DNA of 64,000 bases, from NCBI RefSeq assembly GCF_003148765.1, contig NZ_QGGV01000001.1:676001-740000 (forward strand). Direction: 5' to 3'. The notes beneath the pieces were generated by a model, which worked only from the letters and a program-made list of their open reading frames with translations, made no database searches and was not told the origin of the DNA. Positions 1 through 7,963 of this stretch are shown here, in pieces (position 1 is the stretch's first letter; every line of letters begins with the position of its first letter). The position numbers and the translations under genes are program-made. Origin of the DNA: Silicimonas algicola. Its GTDB lineage: Bacteria > Pseudomonadota > Alphaproteobacteria > Rhodobacterales > Rhodobacteraceae.

Positions 1-108
1 CATGAGATCATCCCCGAGACGCACCGTTCCGGGAACCAGAACAAGGCGACCTTCGGTCTTGCCATCGGCCTCGTCGTGATGCTTTTCCTCGACGTCTGGC
101 TCGGCTAG
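1..108 (+). CDS. ZIP family metal transporter, C-terminal end (partial)
   Basis: An open frame enters from the left edge and stops at TAG 106-108, leaving 35 residues. It begins with HEIIPETHR, the conserved helix motif of ZIP (ZupT-like) zinc/iron permeases that carries metal ligands, and ends with a hydrophobic helix finishing DVWLG, as ZIP proteins do. The protein would move divalent metal ions across the inner membrane. Everything N-terminal lies outside the window, so substrate and length cannot be judged. Confidence 0.75.
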   Translation, partial: HEIIPETHRSGNQNKATFGLAIGLVVMLFLDVWLG

Positions 109-130
109 GGCGGCAGCCGGGGCGGTCGCG

Positions 131-174
131 TCCACCGACGCAATACCGACGCGATACCGACGTGATACCGAAGG
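131..174. repeat. Four-copy 11-bp tandem repeat upstream of rplY
   Basis: Four consecutive 11-bp units (131-141, 142-152, 153-163, 164-174) follow the pattern GATACCGACGY; the first and last are degenerate. The array lies in the 183-bp gap between the ZIP gene and rplY, about 120 bp before the rplY start. A period of 11 bp is close to one helical turn, so it could bind a protein, but it could also be a simple slippage product. Confidence 0.6.
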
Positions 175-291
175 CCTAGAAGGGCCTCCGCGCTTTCCCT
201 CTTTCCAACCAGACCGATCCCCGCTATAGCCGCCGCTTCGTGGGCGGACACCCTTGGAGGCCGCCCGAAACCGCAGAATTGGAGAAGACCC

Positions 292-939
292 ATGGCTGGA
301 GAGATCCCGGATCTCGTCGCCACGGTACGGACGGGGACAGGCAAGGGGGCCGCCCGTCAAGCTCGCAGAGAAGGGCTCGTACCTGGCATCGTCTACGGCG
401 GCGGCACTGACCCGCTTCCGATCAACCTCCCCTATAACGTGCTGTTCAAGCGTCTGAAAAACGGTCGTTTTCTTTCGACGCTGTTCAACATGCAGGTCGA
501 AGGCCACGATGACGTCCGCGTCATTTGCCGCAGCGTCCAGCGCGACGTCGTGAAGGACCTGCCCCGGCACGTCGACTTCATGCGCCTCAAGCGCACTTCG
601 AAGGTCAACCTCTACATCCCGGTCGAGGTCGTGGGTCACGAGAACTGCCCCGGCATCCGCAAGGGCGGTGTCCTGACCATGGTGCGCCCCGAGGTCGAAC
701 TCATCGTGACGGCGGGCAACATCCCCGACCACATCACGGTCAGCATCGAAGGCCTGAACATCGGCGATAGTGCAACGATTTCAATGGTCGACCTGCCCGA
801 AGGCGCCGAGCCGACGATCCACCGCGACTTCGTCATCGCCAACATCCAGGCGCCCTCGGGCCTTGCGAGCCAAGCTGACGACGACGAGGCGGACGCCGAC
901 GACGTTCCCGCAACCGCGCAGGATGCCGACGACGAGTGA
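292..939 (+). CDS. rplY: 50S ribosomal protein L25/general stress protein Ctc
   Basis: 215 residues. This is the long (CTC-type) L25, with an N-terminal 5S-rRNA-binding L25 domain (about residues 1-95), a C-terminal beta domain (about 100-185) and an acidic Asp/Glu-rich tail from about 195. The L25 N-terminus is recognisable in the [17 protein letters not shown] stretch. The start ATG at 292 is preceded by GGAGA at a suitable distance. L25 binds 5S rRNA in the large subunit. The gene is followed at once by a strong intrinsic terminator, so it appears to be a single transcription unit or the end of one. Confidence 0.95.
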   Translation: MAGEIPDLVATVRTGTGKGAARQARREGLVPGIVYGGGTDPLPINLPYNVLFKRLKNGRFLSTLFNMQVEGHDDVRVICRSVQRDVVKDLPRHVDFMRLKRTSKVNLYIPVEVVGHENCPGIRKGGVLTMVRPEVELIVTAGNIPDHITVSIEGLNIGDSATISMVDLPEGAEPTIHRDFVIANIQAPSGLASQADDDEADADDVPATAQDADDE

Positions 940-966
940 TCCGCCCGCAAGGCTGACAGGATCAGG

Positions 967-999
967 CGGCGGCCCCTCGGGCCGCCGTTTTCCTTTTGC
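967..999 (+). terminator. Intrinsic terminator of rplY
   Basis: A perfect 9-bp GC stem (CGGCGGCCC at 967-975 and its complement at 979-987) with a 3-nt loop is followed by a T-rich run (988-997). It lies 28 nt after the rplY stop. It is also just past the stop codon of the convergent dehydratase gene, although the T-tract suits only rplY. Confidence 0.9.
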
Positions 1000-1002
1000 G
1001 CG

Positions 1003-1971
1003 TCAGGGGGTCGGCACACCCCCGCCCAAAACCACCGCCATGCGGTCGCCATCGATGTTCCCGCCGCAGAGCACGACCCCGACCGTCCGCCCCGCCATCG
1101 CCTCGCGCTCGGCCATAAGCGCGGCAAGCCCCGCGGCGCCGGCCCCTTCGGCCAGGTTGTGCGTGTCGCGATAGAACACCCGGATGGCCTCGGCGACCTC
1201 TGCGTCCGACACGGCCACGATGCGCTCTGCGCCGACCGAATAGACCGCCAAGGCCTCCGGCACCGGCACCCGCACCGCGATTCCGTCCGCAAAGGTCCGC
1301 GCCGTCTCTGTCTCGACCGGCCGCCCCGCCTCGGCCGAGAGCTTGGCTGCCTGTGCGCCCTCGCTCACCACGCCCACGATCCGTGTCGAAAGCCCCAGGG
1401 CGTCCCGCGCGGCAATGCAGCCGCAAATGCCGGACCCGCAGCCGATCGGAACGTAGAGCGTGTGAATGTCGGGTCGTGCCCTGAAGAGTTCCAGCCCATA
1501 GGTCGCGACGCCGGACACCAGAGCGGGGTGGAACGGTGGCACGAAGAACAGCCCCTCCGCCTTTGCGATCCGCAACGCCTCCTCGCGCGCCGTGTCGAAG
1601 TCCTCGCCGTATTCGATCAACTCCGCCCCGAAAGCGCGCATCGCGGCGTTCTTCTCGACCGAGTTGCCCTTGGGTACGACGACGACCGCCCGCAACCCCG
1701 CCGCCGTTGCGGCCATCGCCTGACCCTGTCCGTGATTGCCGCGCGTCGCCGTGGCTATTCCCTTCGCCTCGGGATGCGCGCGCCTCAGCCAATCGATGAA
1801 GGTCAGCGCGCCCCGCACCTTGAACGATCCCGTGGGCGTGTGGTTCTCGTGCTTGACCACCACCTCGCAGCCAAGCCGCGCGGACAAGGCCGGCCAGGCA
1901 TACTGTGGCGTCGGAGGCATCCGGGCATGAACCGTAGTTGCCGCCGCCTCGATGTCGTCCAGGGTGAACAT
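1003..1971 (-). CDS. Threonine dehydratase-like PLP enzyme
   Basis: 322 residues from ATG 1971, which has AAAGGGA upstream; the open frame extends further but without family similarity. It is a fold-type II PLP enzyme. The Schiff-base lysine lies in SFKVRGA (about residue 52), and a glycine-rich phosphate-binding loop (GCGSGICG) is near residue 174. Family members deaminate threonine, serine or 3-hydroxyaspartate to 2-oxoacids. There is no C-terminal ACT regulatory domain, so it is of the catabolic short type rather than biosynthetic IlvA. The exact substrate cannot be assigned. It is 65 nt downstream of neuB, separated by a GC-rich repeat. Confidence 0.85.
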   Translation of the reverse strand: MFTLDDIEAAATTVHARMPPTPQYAWPALSARLGCEVVVKHENHTPTGSFKVRGALTFIDWLRRAHPEAKGIATATRGNHGQGQAMAATAAGLRAVVVVPKGNSVEKNAAMRAFGAELIEYGEDFDTAREEALRIAKAEGLFFVPPFHPALVSGVATYGLELFRARPDIHTLYVPIGCGSGICGCIAARDALGLSTRIVGVVSEGAQAAKLSAEAGRPVETETARTFADGIAVRVPVPEALAVYSVGAERIVAVSDAEVAEAIRVFYRDTHNLAEGAGAAGLAALMAEREAMAGRTVGVVLCGGNIDGDRMAVVLGGGVPTP

Positions 1972-1982
1972 CGCATCCCTTT

Positions 1983-2030
1983 CTTCTTGGCCGAAATACT
2001 CCGGGGGTCCGGGGGCGGCGCCCCCGTGTC
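1983..2030. repeat. GC-rich intergenic hairpin repeat (Rhodobacterales type)
   Basis: The short gap between neuB and the dehydratase is filled by a sequence reading, on the minus strand, GGGGGC-GCC-GCCCCC, then CCGGACCCCCGGAGTATTT. The hairpin arms are 2011-2016 and 2020-2025. From memory, very similar CCCCCGGAGTATTT elements occur between genes throughout Rhodobacteraceae genomes. Here the element also abuts the ribosome-binding site of the downstream gene. No second copy was noticed in this window. Confidence 0.6.
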
Positions 2031-2036
2031 GCGCCC

Positions 2037-3068
2037 TCAGGCGAGGTCGCTCCACTTCAACTGCGTATTCCGCGCGACCGCCCGTGTCAGCCGCTTGCCC
2101 ACCACCTTCTCGAAGTCGTATCCCGCGATCTCGCCCGATCCCGGCCGCCGGCCCCAGATGTCCGCTTCCCCGATCACATGTCCTTCCGGCAAGTCCCGGT
2201 CAGCTACGACGGACGTGCGGGCGAACCGGTAGACGGCTTCTTCAGGCCCGGTCCGCGACTTCTCGTTGTGAAGCGCCACCCAGATCTCGCGGCTTCTGTC
2301 GATGAGGTGCCTGAGTTCGGACGGGTCCATCGAGCACGAGATGTCCGGGCCCGCCCGATAGCGCGTGTCGGTGAAGTGCCGCTCGAGGATCGAGGCGCCG
2401 AGGGCCACGGAGGCCAGCGCCATCTCGGGGCCGATGGAATGATCCGAAAATCCAACGACGGCCTTCGGAAACGCGCGGCGCAGGTCGGTCACGCCCTTCA
2501 GCGACACGATCTCGGGCGGCGAGGGGTAAAGGTTCGTGCACTCCAGCAGCGCATAGTCGATCCCCGCCTCGTCGAGGATGGCGACCGACCGCCCGATGCT
2601 CTCGATCGACTGCATACCCGTCGACATGATGACGGGCTTGCCCTTCGCGGCGATGTGCCGGATCAGCGGGAGGTGGTCGGCTTCGCCCGAACCGATCTTG
2701 AAGGCCGGCACACCCTGTTCGTCCAGCCAGTCGGCGGCGGCACGGGAAAACGGTGTCGAGATCCAGATGAGGCCCATGTCCTCGGTGTGCTTCTTCAGCG
2801 CCGCCTCGTCGTCGGGCGACAGCGCGCATTCCTCCATCACCTGCCAGATCGACTTGCCGCCCGCGTTCGGCGGCAGGATCGACTTCGCCTCCTCGGTCAT
2901 CTCGTCCCACACGAAGTGCGTCTGGTGCTTGACGATCTCGGCACCCGCCTTCGCCGCGAGCGTCACCATATGGCGCGCGACGTCGAGGTCGCCGCCGTGG
3001 TTGATGCCGATTTCGGCGATGACGAGGGGCGGCTGGTCCGGCCCGATTTTCCTGTGCGCGATCTGCAT
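2037..3068 (-). CDS. neuB: N-acetylneuraminate synthase family protein (NeuB-like)
   Basis: 343 residues from ATG 3068, preceded by a perfect AGGAGG. The N-terminal TIM barrel (about 1-270) contains IAEIGINHGGDL and the FSDHSIG motif typical of sialic-acid-type synthases; a C-terminal SAF/antifreeze-like domain spans about 280-343. The family condenses phosphoenolpyruvate with an N-acylated hexosamine to make a nine-carbon nonulosonic acid (Neu5Ac, legionaminate or pseudaminate). It is divergent from the Kdo-transferase-like gene and neuA, forming a module. No UDP-GlcNAc 2-epimerase (NeuC) is nearby, so the precursor must be made elsewhere and the exact sugar is uncertain. Confidence 0.9.
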   Translation of the reverse strand: MQIAHRKIGPDQPPLVIAEIGINHGGDLDVARHMVTLAAKAGAEIVKHQTHFVWDEMTEEAKSILPPNAGGKSIWQVMEECALSPDDEAALKKHTEDMGLIWISTPFSRAAADWLDEQGVPAFKIGSGEADHLPLIRHIAAKGKPVIMSTGMQSIESIGRSVAILDEAGIDYALLECTNLYPSPPEIVSLKGVTDLRRAFPKAVVGFSDHSIGPEMALASVALGASILERHFTDTRYRAGPDISCSMDPSELRHLIDRSREIWVALHNEKSRTGPEEAVYRFARTSVVADRDLPEGHVIGEADIWGRRPGSGEIAGYDFEKVVGKRLTRAVARNTQLKWSDLA

Positions 3069-3190
3069 GATGTGCCTCCTGTCGGGGTCCGGTCTAGCGG
3101 GGTTCGAGGCGTGTTTGAAGGGGCTGACGTTCGTCACGCAAGGCGAAGCCGCGGCTCGGCCCTTGCCATGACCGGCCTTTTGAGGCTTCC

Positions 3191-4507
3191 GTGCGGGCCA
3201 TGATCCGACCCGAACTTCCAGGGCCGCCGCGCCTGCGCTATCGCGCCTGTCTTGCCGTCTATGCGGCCCTGATGGCCTTGGCCGAGCCGTCGATCCGGCG
3301 CTACTTCCTGCGCCGCGCCGCCGCCGATCCGGCTTATGGCGAGCACCTGGAAGAGCGCGAGGGCAGGGGAGAGCGCATCGACGTAGACGTGTGGGTCCAT
3401 GCCGTCTCCATGGGAGAGATGCGGTCCGCAGCGCCGCTCGTGCGCCTCCTTCTCGACGAAGGCCGCCGCGTCGTCACGACCCACGCGACACCGGCGGGAC
3501 GCCGCGCCGCGGAGGCGGCCTTCGCTCCCGAGATCGCGGCGGGCCGTCTCGCCGTTCGCTACGCGCCGCTCGACCGCCCGGCCTACTGGGAGCGGTTTTT
3601 CGACGGCGCGCGGCCCCGCACCGGTCTGGTGATGGAGATGGAATTCTGGCCCTGGATGATCGAGGCCGCGGCGCGGGCCGGCGTGCCCCTCTGCCTCGTC
3701 AACAGCCAGGTGCCGGGTCGGAGCTTCCCGCGCGCTCGTCGTCTCGCCCGTCTCTTCGGCCATCCCGCGTCGCGCGCCGCGGCCGTCTTCGCGAAGTCCC
3801 CACGCATGGCCGACCGCTTCCGCGATCTTGGCGTCACCCGCGTCGAAGCCCTGGGCGAGACGCGCTTCGACATCCCGCTGCCCCAGGCGCAGATCGAAGC
3901 CGGCCGCCTCTTGTGTCAGGAGAGGCGCGTCCTGACGCTCGCGAGCGTGGTCGCGGGCGAAGAATCCGTGTTCGAGGACCTCGCGAAGGCGTTGCTTGCC
4001 GACCCTCAGCCGCCCCTGATCCTCTGGGTGCCGCGTGCGCCCGAACTTTTCGAGGCGACCGCCACACGTCTCGCCGACAAGGGTTTCCGCGTCGCGCGGC
4101 GCAGCGAGGTCATCGGCGCCGACCTTGTCCCCACGAGGCCGCTCGGCGACATACAGATCATCGTTGGCGATTCCCTCGGCGAGATGTTCTTCTACCTCGC
4201 ACCGGCCTCCGCCGTCGTCGTCGGTGGCGGCTTCGTCGAAAAGGGAGCGCACAACGTGATCGAACCCCTGTCGCTCGGCAAGCCCGTGCTGACCGGCCCG
4301 CACGTCTGGACCATCGAGTTCCCGGGCGTCGAGGCCAAGGCTGCGGGCGTCCTGACCGTCGTCTCCGATCCCGCGAACCTGGCCCAGGCCGTGCGGCGCG
4401 CCATGGACGACGGAAGTGCCGGCGCCGAGGCGTTTCACGCCCTTCACAAGGGCGCATCTCGACGGATCGTCGATGCCATACGTCCCTGCCTGGAGGATCG
4501 GGCATGA
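3191..4507 (+). CDS. 3-deoxy-D-manno-octulosonic acid transferase-like glycosyltransferase
   Basis: 438 residues. It matches the GT30 (WaaA/KdtA) layout: an N-terminal membrane-proximal helix (about 15-35), the acceptor-binding domain with HAVSMGEMRSAAPLV (the conserved Glu, residue 76, is the expected catalytic base), MEMEFWPWMI, and a C-terminal CMP-sugar-binding Rossmann domain ending with a GGGFVEKGAHNVIEP-type motif. GT30 enzymes transfer Kdo from CMP-Kdo to lipid A. Because its stop overlaps the neuA start and it sits opposite neuB, this copy may instead transfer the nonulosonic acid made by that module; this is inference. An ATG at 3200 is an alternative start. Confidence 0.85.
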   Translation: MRAMIRPELPGPPRLRYRACLAVYAALMALAEPSIRRYFLRRAAADPAYGEHLEEREGRGERIDVDVWVHAVSMGEMRSAAPLVRLLLDEGRRVVTTHATPAGRRAAEAAFAPEIAAGRLAVRYAPLDRPAYWERFFDGARPRTGLVMEMEFWPWMIEAAARAGVPLCLVNSQVPGRSFPRARRLARLFGHPASRAAAVFAKSPRMADRFRDLGVTRVEALGETRFDIPLPQAQIEAGRLLCQERRVLTLASVVAGEESVFEDLAKALLADPQPPLILWVPRAPELFEATATRLADKGFRVARRSEVIGADLVPTRPLGDIQIIVGDSLGEMFFYLAPASAVVVGGGFVEKGAHNVIEPLSLGKPVLTGPHVWTIEFPGVEAKAAGVLTVVSDPANLAQAVRRAMDDGSAGAEAFHALHKGASRRIVDAIRPCLEDRA

Positions 4508-5166
4508 AACTCGTGGCCGTCGTTCCAGTTCGGGGCGGCTCGAAGGGTTTGCCAGGAAAGAACCTGGCGACCCTTGCCGGCGTGCCGCTCTGGGAACGCG
4601 CCGTGGCGCAGGGTCGCGAGGTAGGGGCGGCGGAGGTGCTCGTGACGACCGACATCACCGACATTCTCTCGCGCGACCCAATGCCCGGCCTGACGCTCCT
4701 CGAACGCCCGGCAGAACTGGCACGGGACGACACGCCCATGGCGCCCGTCCTCTTGCACGCGCTCGCCCATATCGAGGGGCAGGCGCGCATCGTGCTGCTC
4801 CAGGCAACCTCGCCTTTGCGGTCGGTCGACGACATTCGCTCCGCCGTCGCTCTTCACGAAAGCGGCGCCTTCGACCTCGTCAAGACGGTGACCCCGACCA
4901 ATCCCGGCGTCCTCAAGTACGGACGCATGGACGGCGTCCGCTTCGTGCCGTTGGCCGACCCGGCGTTCTGCTTTGCGAACCGACAGGGCCTGCCGCCCGT
5001 CATGCGTCCGAACGGGGCGGCCTATGTCTTCGACAAGGACTGGTTCCTCGCGAATGGCGGCTTCGTCACCGACCGTATCGGGGCCGTCGTCATGCCGGAA
5101 GATCGGGCGCAGGACATCGACACCGCCGAGGACTTCGCCCGCGCCGAGGCGATCCTGCGCGGCTAG
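4504..5166 (+). CDS. neuA: Acylneuraminate cytidylyltransferase (CMP-nonulosonate synthetase)
   Basis: 220 residues. The N-terminus MKLVAVVPVRGGSKGLPGKN is the CTP-binding signature of CMP-sialic acid/CMP-Kdo synthetases. LLQATSPLRSVDDI and a C-terminal DIDTAEDF are further family motifs (metal-binding Asp). It activates a nonulosonic acid with CTP for transfer to a surface glycan. Its ATG overlaps the previous stop by 4 nt (ATGA), indicating translational coupling with the GT30-like gene. Its end overlaps the convergent rhomboid gene by 4 nt. Confidence 0.9.
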   Translation: MKLVAVVPVRGGSKGLPGKNLATLAGVPLWERAVAQGREVGAAEVLVTTDITDILSRDPMPGLTLLERPAELARDDTPMAPVLLHALAHIEGQARIVLLQATSPLRSVDDIRSAVALHESGAFDLVKTVTPTNPGVLKYGRMDGVRFVPLADPAFCFANRQGLPPVMRPNGAAYVFDKDWFLANGGFVTDRIGAVVMPEDRAQDIDTAEDFARAEAILRG

Positions 5167-5831
5167 TCGTCGTCGCGCGACGGGCGCGGATCGATCAGAA
5201 GTGCCGCGATCCAACCTGCCACGAATCCGCCCAGATGGGCCTCCCAGGCCAGGAGCCGGTCCATCGCGTAGTAGAGCGCCACGTTCAGCCCCAGAAGCAG
5301 CAAGACCGCCCGCGCCACGGGCCACAGCCGCTCGGACGTCGCGTAGCGATCGACGTATTCCCAGGCTAGGATCGCGCCCGCGAGACCGAAGAGCGCACCT
5401 GACGCGCCCACCATCGGACGATAGCTATCCGATAGCAGCGCGAAGCCCAAAGCGCCGCCAAGTAGCGACATGCCGTACAGCAAGAGATACCGCACAGTTC
5501 CCACGCGCAGAAGTACCGACCGGCTCAACGACAGAAGCGTCACCATGTTGAGGATGAGGTGGATGAGACCAGCGTGAAGGAAGCCGTAGCTCAGGAACAT
5601 CGCCCATTGCTGGAAAGGATAATTTGGACGCCAGTTGCCCAGAAGACCACTCCAGAACCCGCCGTATTCGTAGACCGCCTGCCGGAAGCGAACCCCGCCG
5701 ATAAGACCTGCATCGCCGGCCAGAAGCACAAGCTCGATCGCGACACAGACGCCGGCGATGACCCAGGCCGCGGTCAGTCCGCGTCCGGCGGGCGCGTCGG
5801 ACCCTCCGTCAGTCGAAGGGTCCGGTGTCAA
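5163..5831 (-). CDS. Rhomboid family intramembrane serine protease
   Basis: 222 residues with about six membrane segments. The catalytic serine lies in GASGALFG (Ser144), the catalytic histidine in EAHLGG (His199), and the oxyanion/TM2 motif HAGLIHLILN at 86-95. Rhomboids cut transmembrane helices inside the membrane. The start lies only 4 nt after the stop of the upstream outer-membrane barrel gene, so it is probably the last gene of that EPS operon. It is a classical GASG rhomboid and does not obviously carry rhombosortase-specific features. Its substrates are unknown. Confidence 0.9.
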   Translation of the reverse strand: MTPDPSTDGGSDAPAGRGLTAAWVIAGVCVAIELVLLAGDAGLIGGVRFRQAVYEYGGFWSGLLGNWRPNYPFQQWAMFLSYGFLHAGLIHLILNMVTLLSLSRSVLLRVGTVRYLLLYGMSLLGGALGFALLSDSYRPMVGASGALFGLAGAILAWEYVDRYATSERLWPVARAVLLLLGLNVALYYAMDRLLAWEAHLGGFVAGWIAALLIDPRPSRDDD

Positions 5832-5835
5832 TTCG

Positions 5836-7221
5836 TCAGAATCCGAAGGCGAAATCGCGCTCGACGTTCAGGAAGATCGAGTTCTGCGTCCGGTCGGTGC
5901 CGCCTTCGGTCGACAGGATGGTGCGCTCATAGCCGGCGCGCATCTGCCAGTCTTCCGTGAGGTCGCGGCGATAAGTCAGCGTGGCGACAGTTTCCTTGTC
6001 GTCGTCCGATCCGCTCAGTTCGTCGCTCATCACATAGCCGAGCCGCGCCTCGAAAGCCGAGATCATGTTGATCTCTTCGACGAAGCCGACTTCCAGCCTT
6101 GTATCGCGGAAAACATCCCCGTCGGAGGCGGTGATATCCTGCGACAGCGCGACCGTCAGGCCGCCGCGCGGTGTCGCTCTCAGATAGTTGACGCCGCCCG
6201 CGACCCGAAGCGAGTCGTCGCTTTCCTCGTCGACGACGCCAAGCGAGAACGACAGCGCACCTGTCGGCAACTCCATGGCGCGCGAAGCGATGGCCGAGGT
6301 GCGCCGACCCTCGTCATCGATGCGGCTAGCGACCGCCAGACCGAAGGTTCCGTTGTTCCGCTCCTGGGTTAAACCCAGGTCGAGGCCGATGCCGTCACGC
6401 ACACTCGTGGTGCCGGTGTCGATTTCCGCCCGGTCGTAGAGGAGGTCGCCGAAGAAGCTCAGCCCGCCCGCCGTCGCGCCCTCGACGCCGGCACCAATGT
6501 AGGTCGTCGTCGTTTCGGTGCTGGTCAGGTCATCTTCTTCCAGAAGGTCATAGCCCGCCCGCAGGCGGTAGGTCAGCGCCTGGTTCGGTCGCAGCCGGGC
6601 CAGCGCGTCGAACGTCGCGCGGGTGTTGTCGACGAGGTCGGCGTCGACGACGTCCTCGTAGTCCCGGTCCGCGTATTCGGCCTTGAGATCAAGCTCGAAC
6701 GGCCCGCCGATTCCCGTCTGGAGCCGTGCGCCGAGACCGGTCGCGGTGACCGTTCCGGAGTCGATGATCAGCACGTCGGGTCCGAGGTCGATGCCGAAGA
6801 AGGCCGATGTCGGGTCGAGAACCTCGTCGTCGAGTTGCCGCTCGCGGTAGGTGCCCGTCAAAGCGAAAAGGCTCGAGGCGCCCTCGCGGCGATAGTTCAG
6901 ACCCGCGCTGTAGTTTCCGAACTCGAAGTCGTCTTCGGTCTCGCCGAAGATGTCGCCGATAAGCTCGGTGCCGATGTTGAACCGCAGGGACTCGGTCCGG
7001 GTCTCGGTCCCCATGTCGAGACCCAGCCTCGTCGTCGAGATCAGGCTGTCGCCCGTGGGGGAAACCGCCAGAATGGCGTTATCCGTCAGTTCGAGGCCCT
7101 GAGAAAAACTCAGGACCCCCAGACGGGCCGGACCCTCCTGCGCGAACGCAGGAGCGGCCAGAGCCGTAACCGAAAGCGTGAGGGTTGCCGTAAGAGATAG
7201 ACCCGTCCGCAAATATGCCAT
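5836..7221 (-). CDS. Outer-membrane beta-barrel protein of an EPS locus (EpsL-like)
   Basis: 461 residues. There is a cleavable signal peptide (residues 1-27, ending APAFAQ), then a repetitive alternating polar/hydrophobic pattern rich in G, D, T, R and Y that ends in an aromatic residue (FAFGF), the hallmark of an outer-membrane barrel. Its place directly after the polysaccharide export gene (8-nt gap) and the general layout match the barrel protein associated with exosortase-type EPS clusters (EpsL/TIGR03016-like), presumably helping polymer cross the outer membrane. The family assignment rests mainly on context. Confidence 0.75.
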   Translation of the reverse strand: MAYLRTGLSLTATLTLSVTALAAPAFAQEGPARLGVLSFSQGLELTDNAILAVSPTGDSLISTTRLGLDMGTETRTESLRFNIGTELIGDIFGETEDDFEFGNYSAGLNYRREGASSLFALTGTYRERQLDDEVLDPTSAFFGIDLGPDVLIIDSGTVTATGLGARLQTGIGGPFELDLKAEYADRDYEDVVDADLVDNTRATFDALARLRPNQALTYRLRAGYDLLEEDDLTSTETTTTYIGAGVEGATAGGLSFFGDLLYDRAEIDTGTTSVRDGIGLDLGLTQERNNGTFGLAVASRIDDEGRRTSAIASRAMELPTGALSFSLGVVDEESDDSLRVAGGVNYLRATPRGGLTVALSQDITASDGDVFRDTRLEVGFVEEINMISAFEARLGYVMSDELSGSDDDKETVATLTYRRDLTEDWQMRAGYERTILSTEGGTDRTQNSIFLNVERDFAFGF

Positions 7222-7229
7222 TCGCCCTA

Positions 7230-7829
7230 CTACTCGAAGAGGCGGCGCTCGGGCACGATGATCACGTCACCGTCCTGAAGACGGATATCCCTGCCAACCG
7301 CTGCCCCGTCCGCGATTGCTTTATAGTTAATGCGCGAAACCGACTGCTGTCCGGTCCGCGAGTCGGTGCGGCGAAGAAGAATGCGCTTCGTCGCAGCGAA
7401 TTTCGTGAAGCCGCCGGTCTCGGCCAAGGCCTGGATCAGCGTGGTGCCGCGCGGCAGAGCCTTGCCGCCCGGGACTGCAATCTCGCCCATCATGAACACG
7501 TCGATGGTGGCGACACCCGTCGCCGCGACAGTGGGTTCGCTGAGTTGCTGAACGGTCACGAAGACGTTCGGCTGTGACGCGAAGTTCGACGCGATCCCCG
7601 AGGTGATCGCCGAGCCGAGGTCACTGGCTGTGCGGCCGCTGGCGCGCACGGTGCCCGCGAAGGGGAACGAGATCGTGCCATCGGGCAACACGAGGACGGA
7701 CCGGTTCAACGACGGGTCCTCCAGCACTTCGACCTGAAGCGTGTCACCCGGCTTGATCTGATAACCGGACTGAGCTGCCGCGACAGTGGCGAACAGCATT
7801 GCAGCGATAGCAACAAGAAACTTTTTCAT
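7230..7829 (-). CDS. Polysaccharide export (OPX, Wza-like) periplasmic/outer-membrane protein
   Basis: 199 residues from ATG 7829 (MKKFLVAIA), which has GGAAGGTGG upstream. The signal peptide probably ends at AAA-Q near residue 20. A Poly_export domain follows (YQIKPGDTLQVEVLEDPSLNRS), then an SLBB-type domain (VFMMGEIAVPGGKALPRGTTL) and a C-terminal DGDVIIVPE. OPX proteins form the periplasmic/outer-membrane part of the capsule/EPS export channel. Unlike Wza there is no lipobox cysteine, so it is not an obvious lipoprotein. It lies between the TPR lipoprotein and the barrel gene. Confidence 0.9.
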   Translation of the reverse strand: MKKFLVAIAAMLFATVAAAQSGYQIKPGDTLQVEVLEDPSLNRSVLVLPDGTISFPFAGTVRASGRTASDLGSAITSGIASNFASQPNVFVTVQQLSEPTVAATGVATIDVFMMGEIAVPGGKALPRGTTLIQALAETGGFTKFAATKRILLRRTDSRTGQQSVSRINYKAIADGAAVGRDIRLQDGDVIIVPERRLFE

Positions 7830-7963
7830 AGTCCCACCTTCCCTTGGGTTCACATAGCACTTCCGTGCCGACATTGGCCAGTTTTAATCTCTTTCCGTCC
7901 TAACCCTTAGCCTATTATCCCCTGTCGATCCAGCAGATGGCAGACCGATGCGATTAGGCCACT

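Noticed and set aside
1159-2232. 357-codon plus-strand open frame opposite the dehydratase gene
   Set aside because: Antisense shadow, no domain signature, Arg/His-rich.
5163-5831. Calling the rhomboid a rhombosortase
   Set aside because: It carries the classical GASG active site and I see neither rhombosortase-specific motifs nor GlyGly-CTERM substrates in the window.
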